DNA of 5,776 nucleotides from contig CAMLER010000360.1 of the NCBI GenBank assembly GCA_946478915.1, forward strand, positions 1 to 5,776. Direction: 5' to 3'. This stretch comes from an uncultured Chryseolinea sp. (GTDB lineage: Bacteria; Bacteroidota; Bacteroidia; Cytophagales; Cyclobacteriaceae). Shown one piece after another: positions 1-5,776 of this stretch. Both the position numbers and the translations under genes were made by a program. The notes below the pieces were generated by a model, which did not search any database, had not been told where the DNA came from, and saw only the letters and a program-made list of their open reading frames with translations. Each line of letters opens with the position of its first letter. Position 1 is the stretch's first letter.

Positions 1-774
1 TTTACCATTTGAAGTCTGACCCGTTCCGGTTCCACCATATGCAGGAGGTATGATCAAGTCGAATAGCGCCTTAGCCTCAGCGAATTTGTGCTGATACATG
101 TAAACTTTTGCAAGATATGATGCCGCAGCCCATTTGTTAACTTTTCCAACCTGTCCTTGAGTTGCTGGTAGGTTTTCATATGCAAATTGAAAATCGGCTT
201 CAATTTTTGGCCAAAGCTCTACGTCATTTTTAACTTCACCTGTTTCCGGAAAATCGATAGTTTCATCGACATAAGGTGTATTGTTAAATCCTCGTTTGAG
301 TTCGAAATAGGCGTGGCCTCTTAAGAATCTAGCTTGAGCCGCCATGGATGTCTTAGTTTCTTCCGTCACATCTGGGGCAGCTTTGCCTACCAATACCAAT
401 ACAGAGTTAGCACGGGCTACAAGTTCATAGTTAGCATTGTACTTGTCGTTAATAACGCCCTGTGTTGAGAGGGCTTCGAAACGCTGAATTGGATTGATGT
501 CAGAAAAGTCACCAGGGTCAGTTCCTTTATTGGCTTCACCGCCGCGGATACTACCCCATACCCAGTTTGACGGACTACCCATACGGTTAGCACGACCATT
601 GACTTGCGAATATGCAGCAATCAAAGCTCGTTCAAGACCGAGCGTTGTATTCAACGTGGATTGATCCAGAACGCCCGGAGCACGTACGTCGAGAAAACTA
701 TCCTGGCAGGCATACAATAATAGTATCACCGACAGGGTTCCCCACACAATTTTACTTCTTAATATCTTTTTCAT
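1..774 (-). CDS. SusD/RagB-like outer-membrane nutrient-binding lipoprotein (partial, C-terminal half missing)
   Basis: This is the surface lipoprotein partner of the SusC-like transporter encoded just upstream. In this family SusD acts as a hinged lid that captures the substrate and hands it to the SusC barrel. The 258 codons present are open to the left edge. Family members are usually around 500 residues, so about half is visible. Residues 1-22 form a lipoprotein signal peptide: a basic start (MKKILRSK), a hydrophobic run (VILLLYA), then lipid-accepting Cys23. The mature start CQDSFLD fits the C-x-D-x-F-L-D pattern common in SusD proteins. The helical family core is recognisable at 147-161 (QARFLRGHAYFELKR), followed by a P-Y-V-D-E segment near 167-171. 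A TPR-like helix pair lies near 217-240 (WAAASYLAKVYMYQHKFAEAKALF). The lipobox LYAC has an unusual Tyr at -2. An in-frame ATG at 783 would add Met-Asn-Ser; I prefer 774 because Met-Lys-Lys directly opens the signal peptide. Substrate is unknown. Confidence 0.93.
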   Translation of the reverse strand, partial: MKKILRSKIVWGTLSVILLLYACQDSFLDVRAPGVLDQSTLNTTLGLERALIAAYSQVNGRANRMGSPSNWVWGSIRGGEANKGTDPGDFSDINPIQRFEALSTQGVINDKYNANYELVARANSVLVLVGKAAPDVTEETKTSMAAQARFLRGHAYFELKRGFNNTPYVDETIDFPETGEVKNDVELWPKIEADFQFAYENLPATQGQVGKVNKWAAASYLAKVYMYQHKFAEAKALFDLIIPPAYGGTGTGQTSNGK

Positions 775-798
775 ACTATTCATGTCTTTGATAATATT

Positions 799-3700
799 TT
801 AGAATCCAAGGTTAACACCGAATGTAAAGCTCCGTGTGATCGGATAGTTACCCAAGTCAATACCAAAATTGGTATCTGCGGCGCCACCGACTGACGGATC
901 CAAACCTTCATAGCCAGTGATAGTGAATAAATTGTTAACTGAACCAAATACGCGGAGCTTTGTCATTTTGAGCCGGCTCAACATAGCAGTTGGTAATGTA
1001 TAACCAAGTGTTACGTTTTGAAGGCGCAGGTAAGACCCATCTTCAATGTAGTAAGAGCTTGATTGCGTATTAGTACTAAAGTTCGAAGCACTTTCGAAGA
1101 TAGGAATTTCCGCTCCCCTGTTCTCGGGAGTCCATGATCCTTTCACGCGGTCTGCTATGGAAGCACCCTGGAATGAAGGATAGAAGTCTGTGAACCATCT
1201 CGATACGTTGAAGATTTCGTTACCCAAAGACGTGTACACATATGCTACTAAATCAAAGTTGGAATACTTGAGCGTAAAGTTAAGGCCACCTGTGAACTTA
1301 GGTACAGGGCTTCCTAACCAGGTTCTGTCCGCATCGCTGATTCTTCCATCATTGTTAAGGTCACGATATCTGAAGCGACCTTGTGCTGCACCAGACTGAA
1401 ATTCGGTAGAAGCATTTCCGTCAATGGCGTTGGCTTGAGCAACTTCTTCATTTGACTGCCATAAGCCCTGGACATCATAACCAAAGAAGGAAGAAATCGA
1501 CTGATTTAACTGGTTTCTGATTGGATTGATACCACGATAACCTGGGTTAATTGTAGTGATATACGTTTGTCCAGGAGGTAATTCAGAGATCTCATTGTGA
1601 AGCCACGCAGCAGATACGTTGACTTCATAGTTCCACTGAGGATTTATGTTACCTTTTGTTGTGATCGATACGTCGATACCTTGATTAAGCATTTTTGCAA
1701 TGTTCACGGTAGGTGCAGCTGCATTGTATCCGTTTACAGCGGAGATAGGAACCTGCATGAGGAGATCTTTCGTGTCTTTTCTCCAAATGTCAAGGACGAT
1801 ATCAACTTTACCATCAAATAACAACGCATCTATACCAATATTTGAAGTGATACTGGTTTCCCATTTTCCATCCGGATTTCCAATACGATTTCTGTAGTAA
1901 CCGATGGTTGCACTGCTGTTGCTTCCGCCGATGTCAAACCCTGAATTTCCCTGGTCTCCACCGTAGAGAGTATATTGGTTAGTTGGAGGAACGTTGTTTG
2001 AGTTACCCAATGTTCCATAACCTCCACGGATCTTCAAATCGCTTATGAAGGAAACACCCTGCATGAATGGTTCAGCTGAAATTCTCCATGCAACAGACGC
2101 TGCCGGGAATACGCCGTAACGGTTGTTGGCACCGAAGCGGGACGAACCGTCGCGACGGATAACACCACCAATAATATACTTGTCTTTGAAGGTATATTTG
2201 AGACTTCCGAAAAGTGAGCTAAAGTTCACACCGTTGAATTTGTTACTTTGAGCAGGGTTCGGCGTTACGTTTGTCATGCTGATAAATTCCGTATCCCAGC
2301 TAAAAGGATTCAAGCCGTTTTGACTATAGTTCCATCCTTTACCAGAGTTCAACGCTTCCTGACCCACCATAATTTCTGCGTTGTGGTCGCCGAATTGCTT
2401 TTTGTAAGTAGCGATATTGGTCAAAACCCATGATAAACCATACCCTTGAAACTGGTTAAAGCCAAAGGCTGAGTTATTTTCTGAATTTTCATATTGCCAC
2501 CTGCTGTAGCCAAGACCAAACACACTATTATAACGACCGCCAATGCTGCTGCGAATAGTCAAACCAGGCAGTACATCCAACTCTGCATACACGTTACCAA
2601 ACAATGCTGTTTCGAAAACTTCGTTGTCCTTACCACCGTCACGGGCTGCGCGCGGATTTCTCGGATTGTTGAAACCTTTTGAAACAGTACCGGCATAACC
2701 ACCGAATTCATCGTAAACCGGAATTATTGTTGGCATCCGGAACGCAGAAAGGATATCATTTTCGTCATCAGCAGATCCGATACCACCACCGTCACCAGTG
2801 ATGTTGCGTGCCGATCTGTAAGTAAACTGCAGATTTTCGCCGATCCTTAGCCCTTTAATCACATCAAACTCAGAGTTGATACGGGCAGCATATCTCTTGA
2901 AATCCTGTTCCAAAAGAATACCATCCTGTTCCTGTGCACTCAATCCAACATAGAAAGTATAAGTATCAGATCCGCCCATGAATCCGAGCGTGTGTCTGTG
3001 AAGAGGCGCTGTTCTCGTGATTTCGTCATACCAATCAGTACCTTGTTTGTTGGCCTTAATAACCTGGTAAGTTGATCCTTTACGCGGATCGACATTGTAC
3101 AAGGCCCGGTGGTCCTCAAGATTTACGGTTCCTGTTACACCGGAGCTACCGCCAACAGTAAGGTAATCAGGAATTACAGGGTTAAGCCCGCCGCCGAACT
3201 GAGGGTGGTTAAAATCTGCCAAGTGAGATGCATAATCAACTGCCCGGCCTTCTGCTGCTGCATTGGCGTCTTCGGTATGACGCTGAGCATTCCAGGTCCA
3301 TTCAGCAAAATCCGTAGGGTTCATCATCTTGGTTCCTTTGCCAGGATCGGTAAAACCTATCATTCCGTCATAGGTAACGGAAAGTTTTTGATTTCTCTTG
3401 CTCTTCTTCGTTGTATAAACAATGACACCGGAAGCTGCTCTTGCACCATATATGGAAGCTGATGCGGCATCTTTCAGTACTGTCGTGGTTTCAATATCAT
3501 CAGGATTAAGGAAGTCTACTGACTCTACTGGTACGCCGTCAACAACGTACAGCGGTGCGTTACCTCCGAAAGAACCGAAACCACGCACACGAATTTGAGC
3601 AGTACTACCGGGCTGGCCGTTTGTGATAACGGTTACGCCGGGAATTCTTCCCTGCAAAAGTTGCTCAACGTTACCAGTCGGCGTTACCGTTAAGTCTTTT

Positions 3701-4089
3701 GCTTTTACAATGGATACAGCTCCGGCGATTTCCCTTCGCTTATCAACACCGTAACCTGTGACCACGACTTCATCGAGAGAAGTTTGGTCAGGAGCCATCG
3801 TTTGATCAACGGTAGTGCGGCTCCCCACAGCTACTTCGGATGTTCCATAACCGATAAAGGTGAAAACGAGTACGGCATCGTTTCCAGGAACGGAGATACT
3901 AAATTTTCCATCTGCGTCCGTCGCAGTTCCAGTCGACGTTCCCTTGACGAGGATATTTACCCCCGGCATGGAATCTCCATTTTCATCAGTCACCGTACCG
4001 GTCACCACCCTTTCCTGGGCGAGGACGGCAGATGACAACATTAGCAACACTGCTAATGACAAACTCAACCTCTTGTAGAGTTTTTTCAT
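799..4089 (-). CDS. SusC/RagA-like TonB-dependent outer-membrane transporter
   Basis: This is the outer-membrane barrel of a SusCD uptake system, importing an unidentified oligomeric nutrient with TonB-ExbBD energy. The protein has 1096 residues, a normal length for the family. In order, it has a signal peptide at 1-24 (cleavage after AVLA), a carboxypeptidase-regulatory-like beta-sandwich at about 27-99 (VTGTVTDENGDSMPGVN and the later FIGYGT), a TonB box-like segment at 105-114 (LDEVVVTGYG), and a plug at about 118-230. The plug shows QLLQGRIPGV, RVRGFGSFGG, PLYVVDGVPV and SIYGARAASGVI. The remainder is the barrel, ending in the aromatic FGVNLGF. No N-terminal STN domain is present, so direct control through an anti-sigma partner is unlikely. 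An EF-hand-like loop, DLNNDGRISDAD, lies at 910-921. I chose the start at 4089 because MKKLYKR opens a standard signal peptide. An ATG at 4095 adds only Met-Thr, while the most upstream ATG at 4158 would put 23 residues before the signal peptide. The SusD-like gene follows after 24 bases, so the two are probably co-transcribed. Confidence 0.96.
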   Translation of the reverse strand: MKKLYKRLSLSLAVLLMLSSAVLAQERVVTGTVTDENGDSMPGVNILVKGTSTGTATDADGKFSISVPGNDAVLVFTFIGYGTSEVAVGSRTTVDQTMAPDQTSLDEVVVTGYGVDKRREIAGAVSIVKAKDLTVTPTGNVEQLLQGRIPGVTVITNGQPGSTAQIRVRGFGSFGGNAPLYVVDGVPVESVDFLNPDDIETTTVLKDAASASIYGARAASGVIVYTTKKSKRNQKLSVTYDGMIGFTDPGKGTKMMNPTDFAEWTWNAQRHTEDANAAAEGRAVDYASHLADFNHPQFGGGLNPVIPDYLTVGGSSGVTGTVNLEDHRALYNVDPRKGSTYQVIKANKQGTDWYDEITRTAPLHRHTLGFMGGSDTYTFYVGLSAQEQDGILLEQDFKRYAARINSEFDVIKGLRIGENLQFTYRSARNITGDGGGIGSADDENDILSAFRMPTIIPVYDEFGGYAGTVSKGFNNPRNPRAARDGGKDNEVFETALFGNVYAELDVLPGLTIRSSIGGRYNSVFGLGYSRWQYENSENNSAFGFNQFQGYGLSWVLTNIATYKKQFGDHNAEIMVGQEALNSGKGWNYSQNGLNPFSWDTEFISMTNVTPNPAQSNKFNGVNFSSLFGSLKYTFKDKYIIGGVIRRDGSSRFGANNRYGVFPAASVAWRISAEPFMQGVSFISDLKIRGGYGTLGNSNNVPPTNQYTLYGGDQGNSGFDIGGSNSSATIGYYRNRIGNPDGKWETSITSNIGIDALLFDGKVDIVLDIWRKDTKDLLMQVPISAVNGYNAAAPTVNIAKMLNQGIDVSITTKGNINPQWNYEVNVSAAWLHNEISELPPGQTYITTINPGYRGINPIRNQLNQSISSFFGYDVQGLWQSNEEVAQANAIDGNASTEFQSGAAQGRFRYRDLNNDGRISDADRTWLGSPVPKFTGGLNFTLKYSNFDLVAYVYTSLGNEIFNVSRWFTDFYPSFQGASIADRVKGSWTPENRGAEIPIFESASNFSTNTQSSSYYIEDGSYLRLQNVTLGYTLPTAMLSRLKMTKLRVFGSVNNLFTITGYEGLDPSVGGAADTNFGIDLGNYPITRSFTFGVNLGF
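4039..4058 (-). repeat. Perfect 8-bp hairpin in the signal-peptide codons of the susC-like gene
   Basis: CATTAGCA and TGCTAATG are exact reverse complements separated by four bases. In the susC-like mRNA this would form an 8-bp stem closed by a GUGU loop, beginning about 31 bases after the start codon, within the codons for the hydrophobic core of the signal peptide. Early hairpins can affect ribosome access or small-RNA pairing, but a stem of this size can also occur by chance in a window this long. Confidence 0.35.
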
Positions 4090-4171
4090 AGTCATAAGTT
4101 TGGGTTTAATAAGGTTATTTACGAGACACAAACGCGAAAACAATTTGGGCTTCCTCACGTTTATGGCTTTT

Positions 4172-4205
4172 CGAATGTAATTGATTTATTATAACTGCTG
4201 TCCAA
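4172..4205 (-). promoter_or_regulatory. Possible Bacteroidota-type promoter for the susCD pair
   Basis: Read on the minus strand, TACATTCG (4179 to 4172) matches the Bacteroidota -7 consensus TAnnTTTG except at one base. A TTG (4205 to 4203) lies 23 bases upstream, at the long end of the spacing reported for -33 elements in this phylum. A TATAAT hexamer (4193 to 4188) sits between them, but the Bacteroidota housekeeping sigma factor does not normally rely on that sequence. Transcription would start near 4165, giving a leader of roughly 75 bases. The match is weak and could be chance in AT-rich DNA. Confidence 0.3.
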
Positions 4206-4224
4206 AATCGGAATTTTTTTTTTC

Positions 4225-4248
4225 GTAAACGGTGCCGCACACGTTTGC
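4225..4248. repeat. Imperfect inverted repeat, possible operator
   Basis: The left arm GTAAACGGTGC (4225-4235) and right arm GCACACGTTTGC (4237-4248) are complementary around the central C at 4236, apart from one T/C mismatch and one extra A at 4241. The inner GTGC-C-GCAC is exact. The outer AAACG and CGTTT half-sites resemble those bound by LacI-family and some other helix-turn-helix regulators. The dyad lies about 20 bases upstream of the candidate -33 element of the susC-like gene, where an activator or repressor could act. The ten-base T run precedes the dyad on the plus strand (the matching A run follows it on the minus strand), so it is not an intrinsic terminator in either direction. 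No regulator gene is visible, so function is inferred from position only. Confidence 0.4.
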
Positions 4249-4310
4249 ATGGAATGTTTTCCTCAATTTTTTAAGCTCAATCCCCTTTTTCACAACCTCG
4301 TATTTATTCC

Positions 4311-4325
4311 TTAATAAAATATTAA
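4311..4325. repeat. AT-rich palindrome ahead of cysS
   Basis: TTAATA and TATTAA are exact reverse complements separated by AAA, ending 17 bases before the cysS start codon. It could be an operator or part of the promoter. Short AT-only palindromes are common in AT-rich intergenic DNA, so support is weak. Confidence 0.25.
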
Positions 4326-4342
4326 TTTGCCGCCTTTTGAGC

Positions 4343-5776
4343 ATGAATTACGAGAAATACCCGCTGTACATTACCAACTCACTGAGTGGCCAGAAAGAAT
4401 TATTCAAGCCAATTAATGCCGGCCACGTTGGTATGTATGTTTGCGGGCCAACGGTTTACAGCGACGTCCACCTCGGGAACGTCAGGACGTTCCTCTCTTT
4501 TGATGTGATCTTTCGGTTTTTACGCCATTTAGGATACAATGTCCGGTACGTGAGAAATATCACCGATGTCGGCCACCTTGAAAATGATGATGATCAGGGC
4601 GAAGATAAAATTGCCAAGAAGGCACGCCTGGAAAAGCTGGAGCCGATGGAGATCGTAAAAAATTACACCGAAGATTTTCACCATGTGCTGCGTCAGTTTA
4701 ATCTGCTTCCACCAAGCATAGAACCGTCTGCAACGGGTCATATCATCGAACAAATAGAAATCACTAAGAAACTAATCGCTGAAGGCTTCGCGTATGTTGT
4801 AAACGGCTCCGTTTATTTCGACGTCGTGAAATACAATGAAGAACACAACTACGGAATATTATCCGGGCGTGTAGTCGAAGAGTTGATGGAGAGCGGACGT
4901 AAACTCGACAGCCAGGACGAAAAGAAAAATAAAGTCGATTTCGCGCTCTGGAAAAAAGCATCACCCTCCCATATCATGCGATGGCCGTCTCCGTGGAGCG
5001 ATGGTTTTCCGGGATGGCACATCGAATGCACGGTGATGAGTACAAAATATCTGGGCGAAACTTTCGATATTCATGGTGGAGGCATCGATCTAAAATTCCC
5101 GCATCATGAATGTGAGATAGCTCAATCGGTAGGCGCAACAGGGAAAAATCCTGTTAACTACTGGATCCATGCGAATATGCTCACCGTTAATGGACAAAAA
5201 ATGAGCAAGTCGTTGGGAAATTCATTTCTCCCTCGCGAGTTGTTCAGTGGGACACATCAACTCCTTGAAAAAGGATATGGTCCCATGACGGTAAGATTTT
5301 TCATGCTGCAGTCGCACTACTCAAGCACGCTTGATTTTTCCAACGAAGCACTGACCGCTGCAGAGAAGGGATTCAAGAAACTTTCCAATGCGCTGGTACT
5401 GATAAAAAAACTAAATCATCCCGGGGGCAGTATTAAACAATCACCTTTGGATGAAGCGTTGCTCAAGCTTGTTGATGAGCTTTACAAAAATATGTGCGAT
5501 GACTTTAACACGGCAAAAACGTTAGCTGTTTTGTTTGAGATGTCGGGCCGTATCAACGATTTCAAATCTGGAAATGTCGGAATTGACAAAGTAGACCATA
5601 ACACATTCGAGACTTTCAAAAATGCTTACATCGGATTCATGGAAGATGTTCTCGGATTAAAAGCCGAAGAAGAACATAACCAGGAACTGCTCAACGGAGT
5701 TATTCAAGTACTGATCGATTTGCGCAAAAAGGCAAGGGAAGATAAAAACTACAAACTTTCCGATAAGATCCGGGAC
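4343..5776 (+). CDS. cysS: Cysteinyl-tRNA synthetase (partial, extreme C-terminus missing)
   Basis: This class I enzyme charges tRNA-Cys with cysteine using ATP, in the cytoplasm, and is essential for translation. The reading frame stays open for 478 codons to the right edge. Family members are typically around 460-500 residues, so probably only a short tail is lost. The Rossmann fold opens with [17 protein letters not shown]: Cys34 is the first zinc ligand and HLGN (43-46) is the HIGH motif. GWHIEC supplies Cys229, and [10 protein letters not shown] supplies His254 and Glu258, completing the zinc site by alignment with the E. coli enzyme (Cys28, Cys209, His234, Glu238). KMSKS is at 286-290. 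The segment after KMSKS ([22 protein letters not shown]) is about eight residues longer than in E. coli. The helical domain follows ([14 protein letters not shown]), and the visible end has KLSDKIRD, typical of the family C-terminus. The start at 4343 gives the expected N-terminus; there is no Shine-Dalgarno sequence. Confidence 0.97.
   Translation, partial: MNYEKYPLYITNSLSGQKELFKPINAGHVGMYVCGPTVYSDVHLGNVRTFLSFDVIFRFLRHLGYNVRYVRNITDVGHLENDDDQGEDKIAKKARLEKLEPMEIVKNYTEDFHHVLRQFNLLPPSIEPSATGHIIEQIEITKKLIAEGFAYVVNGSVYFDVVKYNEEHNYGILSGRVVEELMESGRKLDSQDEKKNKVDFALWKKASPSHIMRWPSPWSDGFPGWHIECTVMSTKYLGETFDIHGGGIDLKFPHHECEIAQSVGATGKNPVNYWIHANMLTVNGQKMSKSLGNSFLPRELFSGTHQLLEKGYGPMTVRFFMLQSHYSSTLDFSNEALTAAEKGFKKLSNALVLIKKLNHPGGSIKQSPLDEALLKLVDELYKNMCDDFNTAKTLAVLFEMSGRINDFKSGNVGIDKVDHNTFETFKNAYIGFMEDVLGLKAEEEHNQELLNGVIQVLIDLRKKAREDKNYKLSDKIRD

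Larger units (their letters stand above)
4090..4342. other. Divergent intergenic region between the susC-like gene and cysS
   Basis: These 253 bases separate the two divergent genes and must carry both promoters. They are AT-rich with no convincing ORF. On the susC side they hold a weak promoter candidate (4172-4205), a ten-base A tract in the minus-strand sense (4214-4223) and an imperfect dyad (4225-4248). On the cysS side there is a short AT-rich palindrome (4311-4325). I found no convincing promoter for cysS: TTAATTTG at 4322-4329 resembles the Bacteroidota -7 element TAnnTTTG with one mismatch, but no TTG lies at the expected upstream distance. No hairpin with a downstream U tract, tRNA or riboswitch-like structure was recognised. 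Confidence 0.85.

Noticed and set aside
417..620. Open frame of 67 codons on the minus strand inside the susD-like gene
   Set aside because: It is a shifted frame of the SusD coding sequence, whose own frame matches the family through this stretch. No frameshift is needed.
775..798. Regulatory element or terminator between the susC-like and susD-like genes
   Set aside because: The 24-base gap has no stem or T tract, consistent with simple co-transcription.
3109..3462. Open frame of 117 codons on the plus strand inside the susC-like gene
   Set aside because: It lies wholly antisense to a well-conserved coding region (plug and following segment), shows no domain, and has a Cys- and Ser-rich composition typical of shadow frames.
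4214..4248. Intrinsic terminator formed by the dyad and the T run
   Set aside because: On the plus strand the T run precedes the stem, and on the minus strand the stem is followed by A, not T, so neither orientation makes a terminator. Both flanking genes also point away from it.
4090..4342. Invertible promoter of the kind that switches susC-type genes in Bacteroides
   Set aside because: No pair of inverted repeats flanking the promoter candidate was seen; the dyad arms are only one base apart, and no recombinase gene is in the window.
4529..5031. Minus-strand open frames opposite cysS
   Set aside because: The plus-strand frame encodes recognisable CysRS throughout, so these are antisense shadows.

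Overview
The window looks like chromosomal DNA from a Bacteroidota bacterium. The main evidence is a SusC/SusD-type outer-membrane nutrient uptake pair, a family restricted to this phylum. In addition, none of the three gene starts has a Shine-Dalgarno sequence, and the cysteinyl-tRNA synthetase shows features I associate with this phylum. The tone of the SusC plug (IVYTTKK after the conserved SIYGARAASG) suggests Cytophagales more than gut Bacteroides, but that is an impression and was not tested.

There are three genes, two of them cut by the window edges. On the minus strand, reading right to left, a complete SusC-like TonB-dependent transporter (4089 to 799) is followed after a 24-base gap by the first 258 codons of a SusD-like surface lipoprotein (774 to 1, running off the left edge). 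The close spacing and shared strand indicate one operon. On the plus strand a cysteinyl-tRNA synthetase, cysS, begins at 4343 and runs off the right edge with its stop codon missing; 478 codons are present. cysS and the susC-like gene are divergent and share a 253-base intergenic region.

SusC forms a 22-strand barrel and SusD is its substrate-binding lid. Together they bind a glycan, peptide or other oligomer at the cell surface and pull it in using TonB energy. Nothing in the window identifies the substrate: no glycoside hydrolase, peptidase, sigma/anti-sigma pair or hybrid two-component gene is visible, and any such gene would lie to the left. cysS is a housekeeping gene with no functional link to the transporter.

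The intergenic region holds the only non-coding structure of interest: an imperfect dyad, a run of ten A on the susC strand, a weak Bacteroidota-type promoter for the susCD pair, and a small AT-rich palindrome just before cysS. A perfect 8-bp hairpin also lies in the signal-peptide codons of the susC message. I see no mobile element, CRISPR array, RNA gene or convincing new system. The region is mostly ordinary, and the regulatory items are modest leads.
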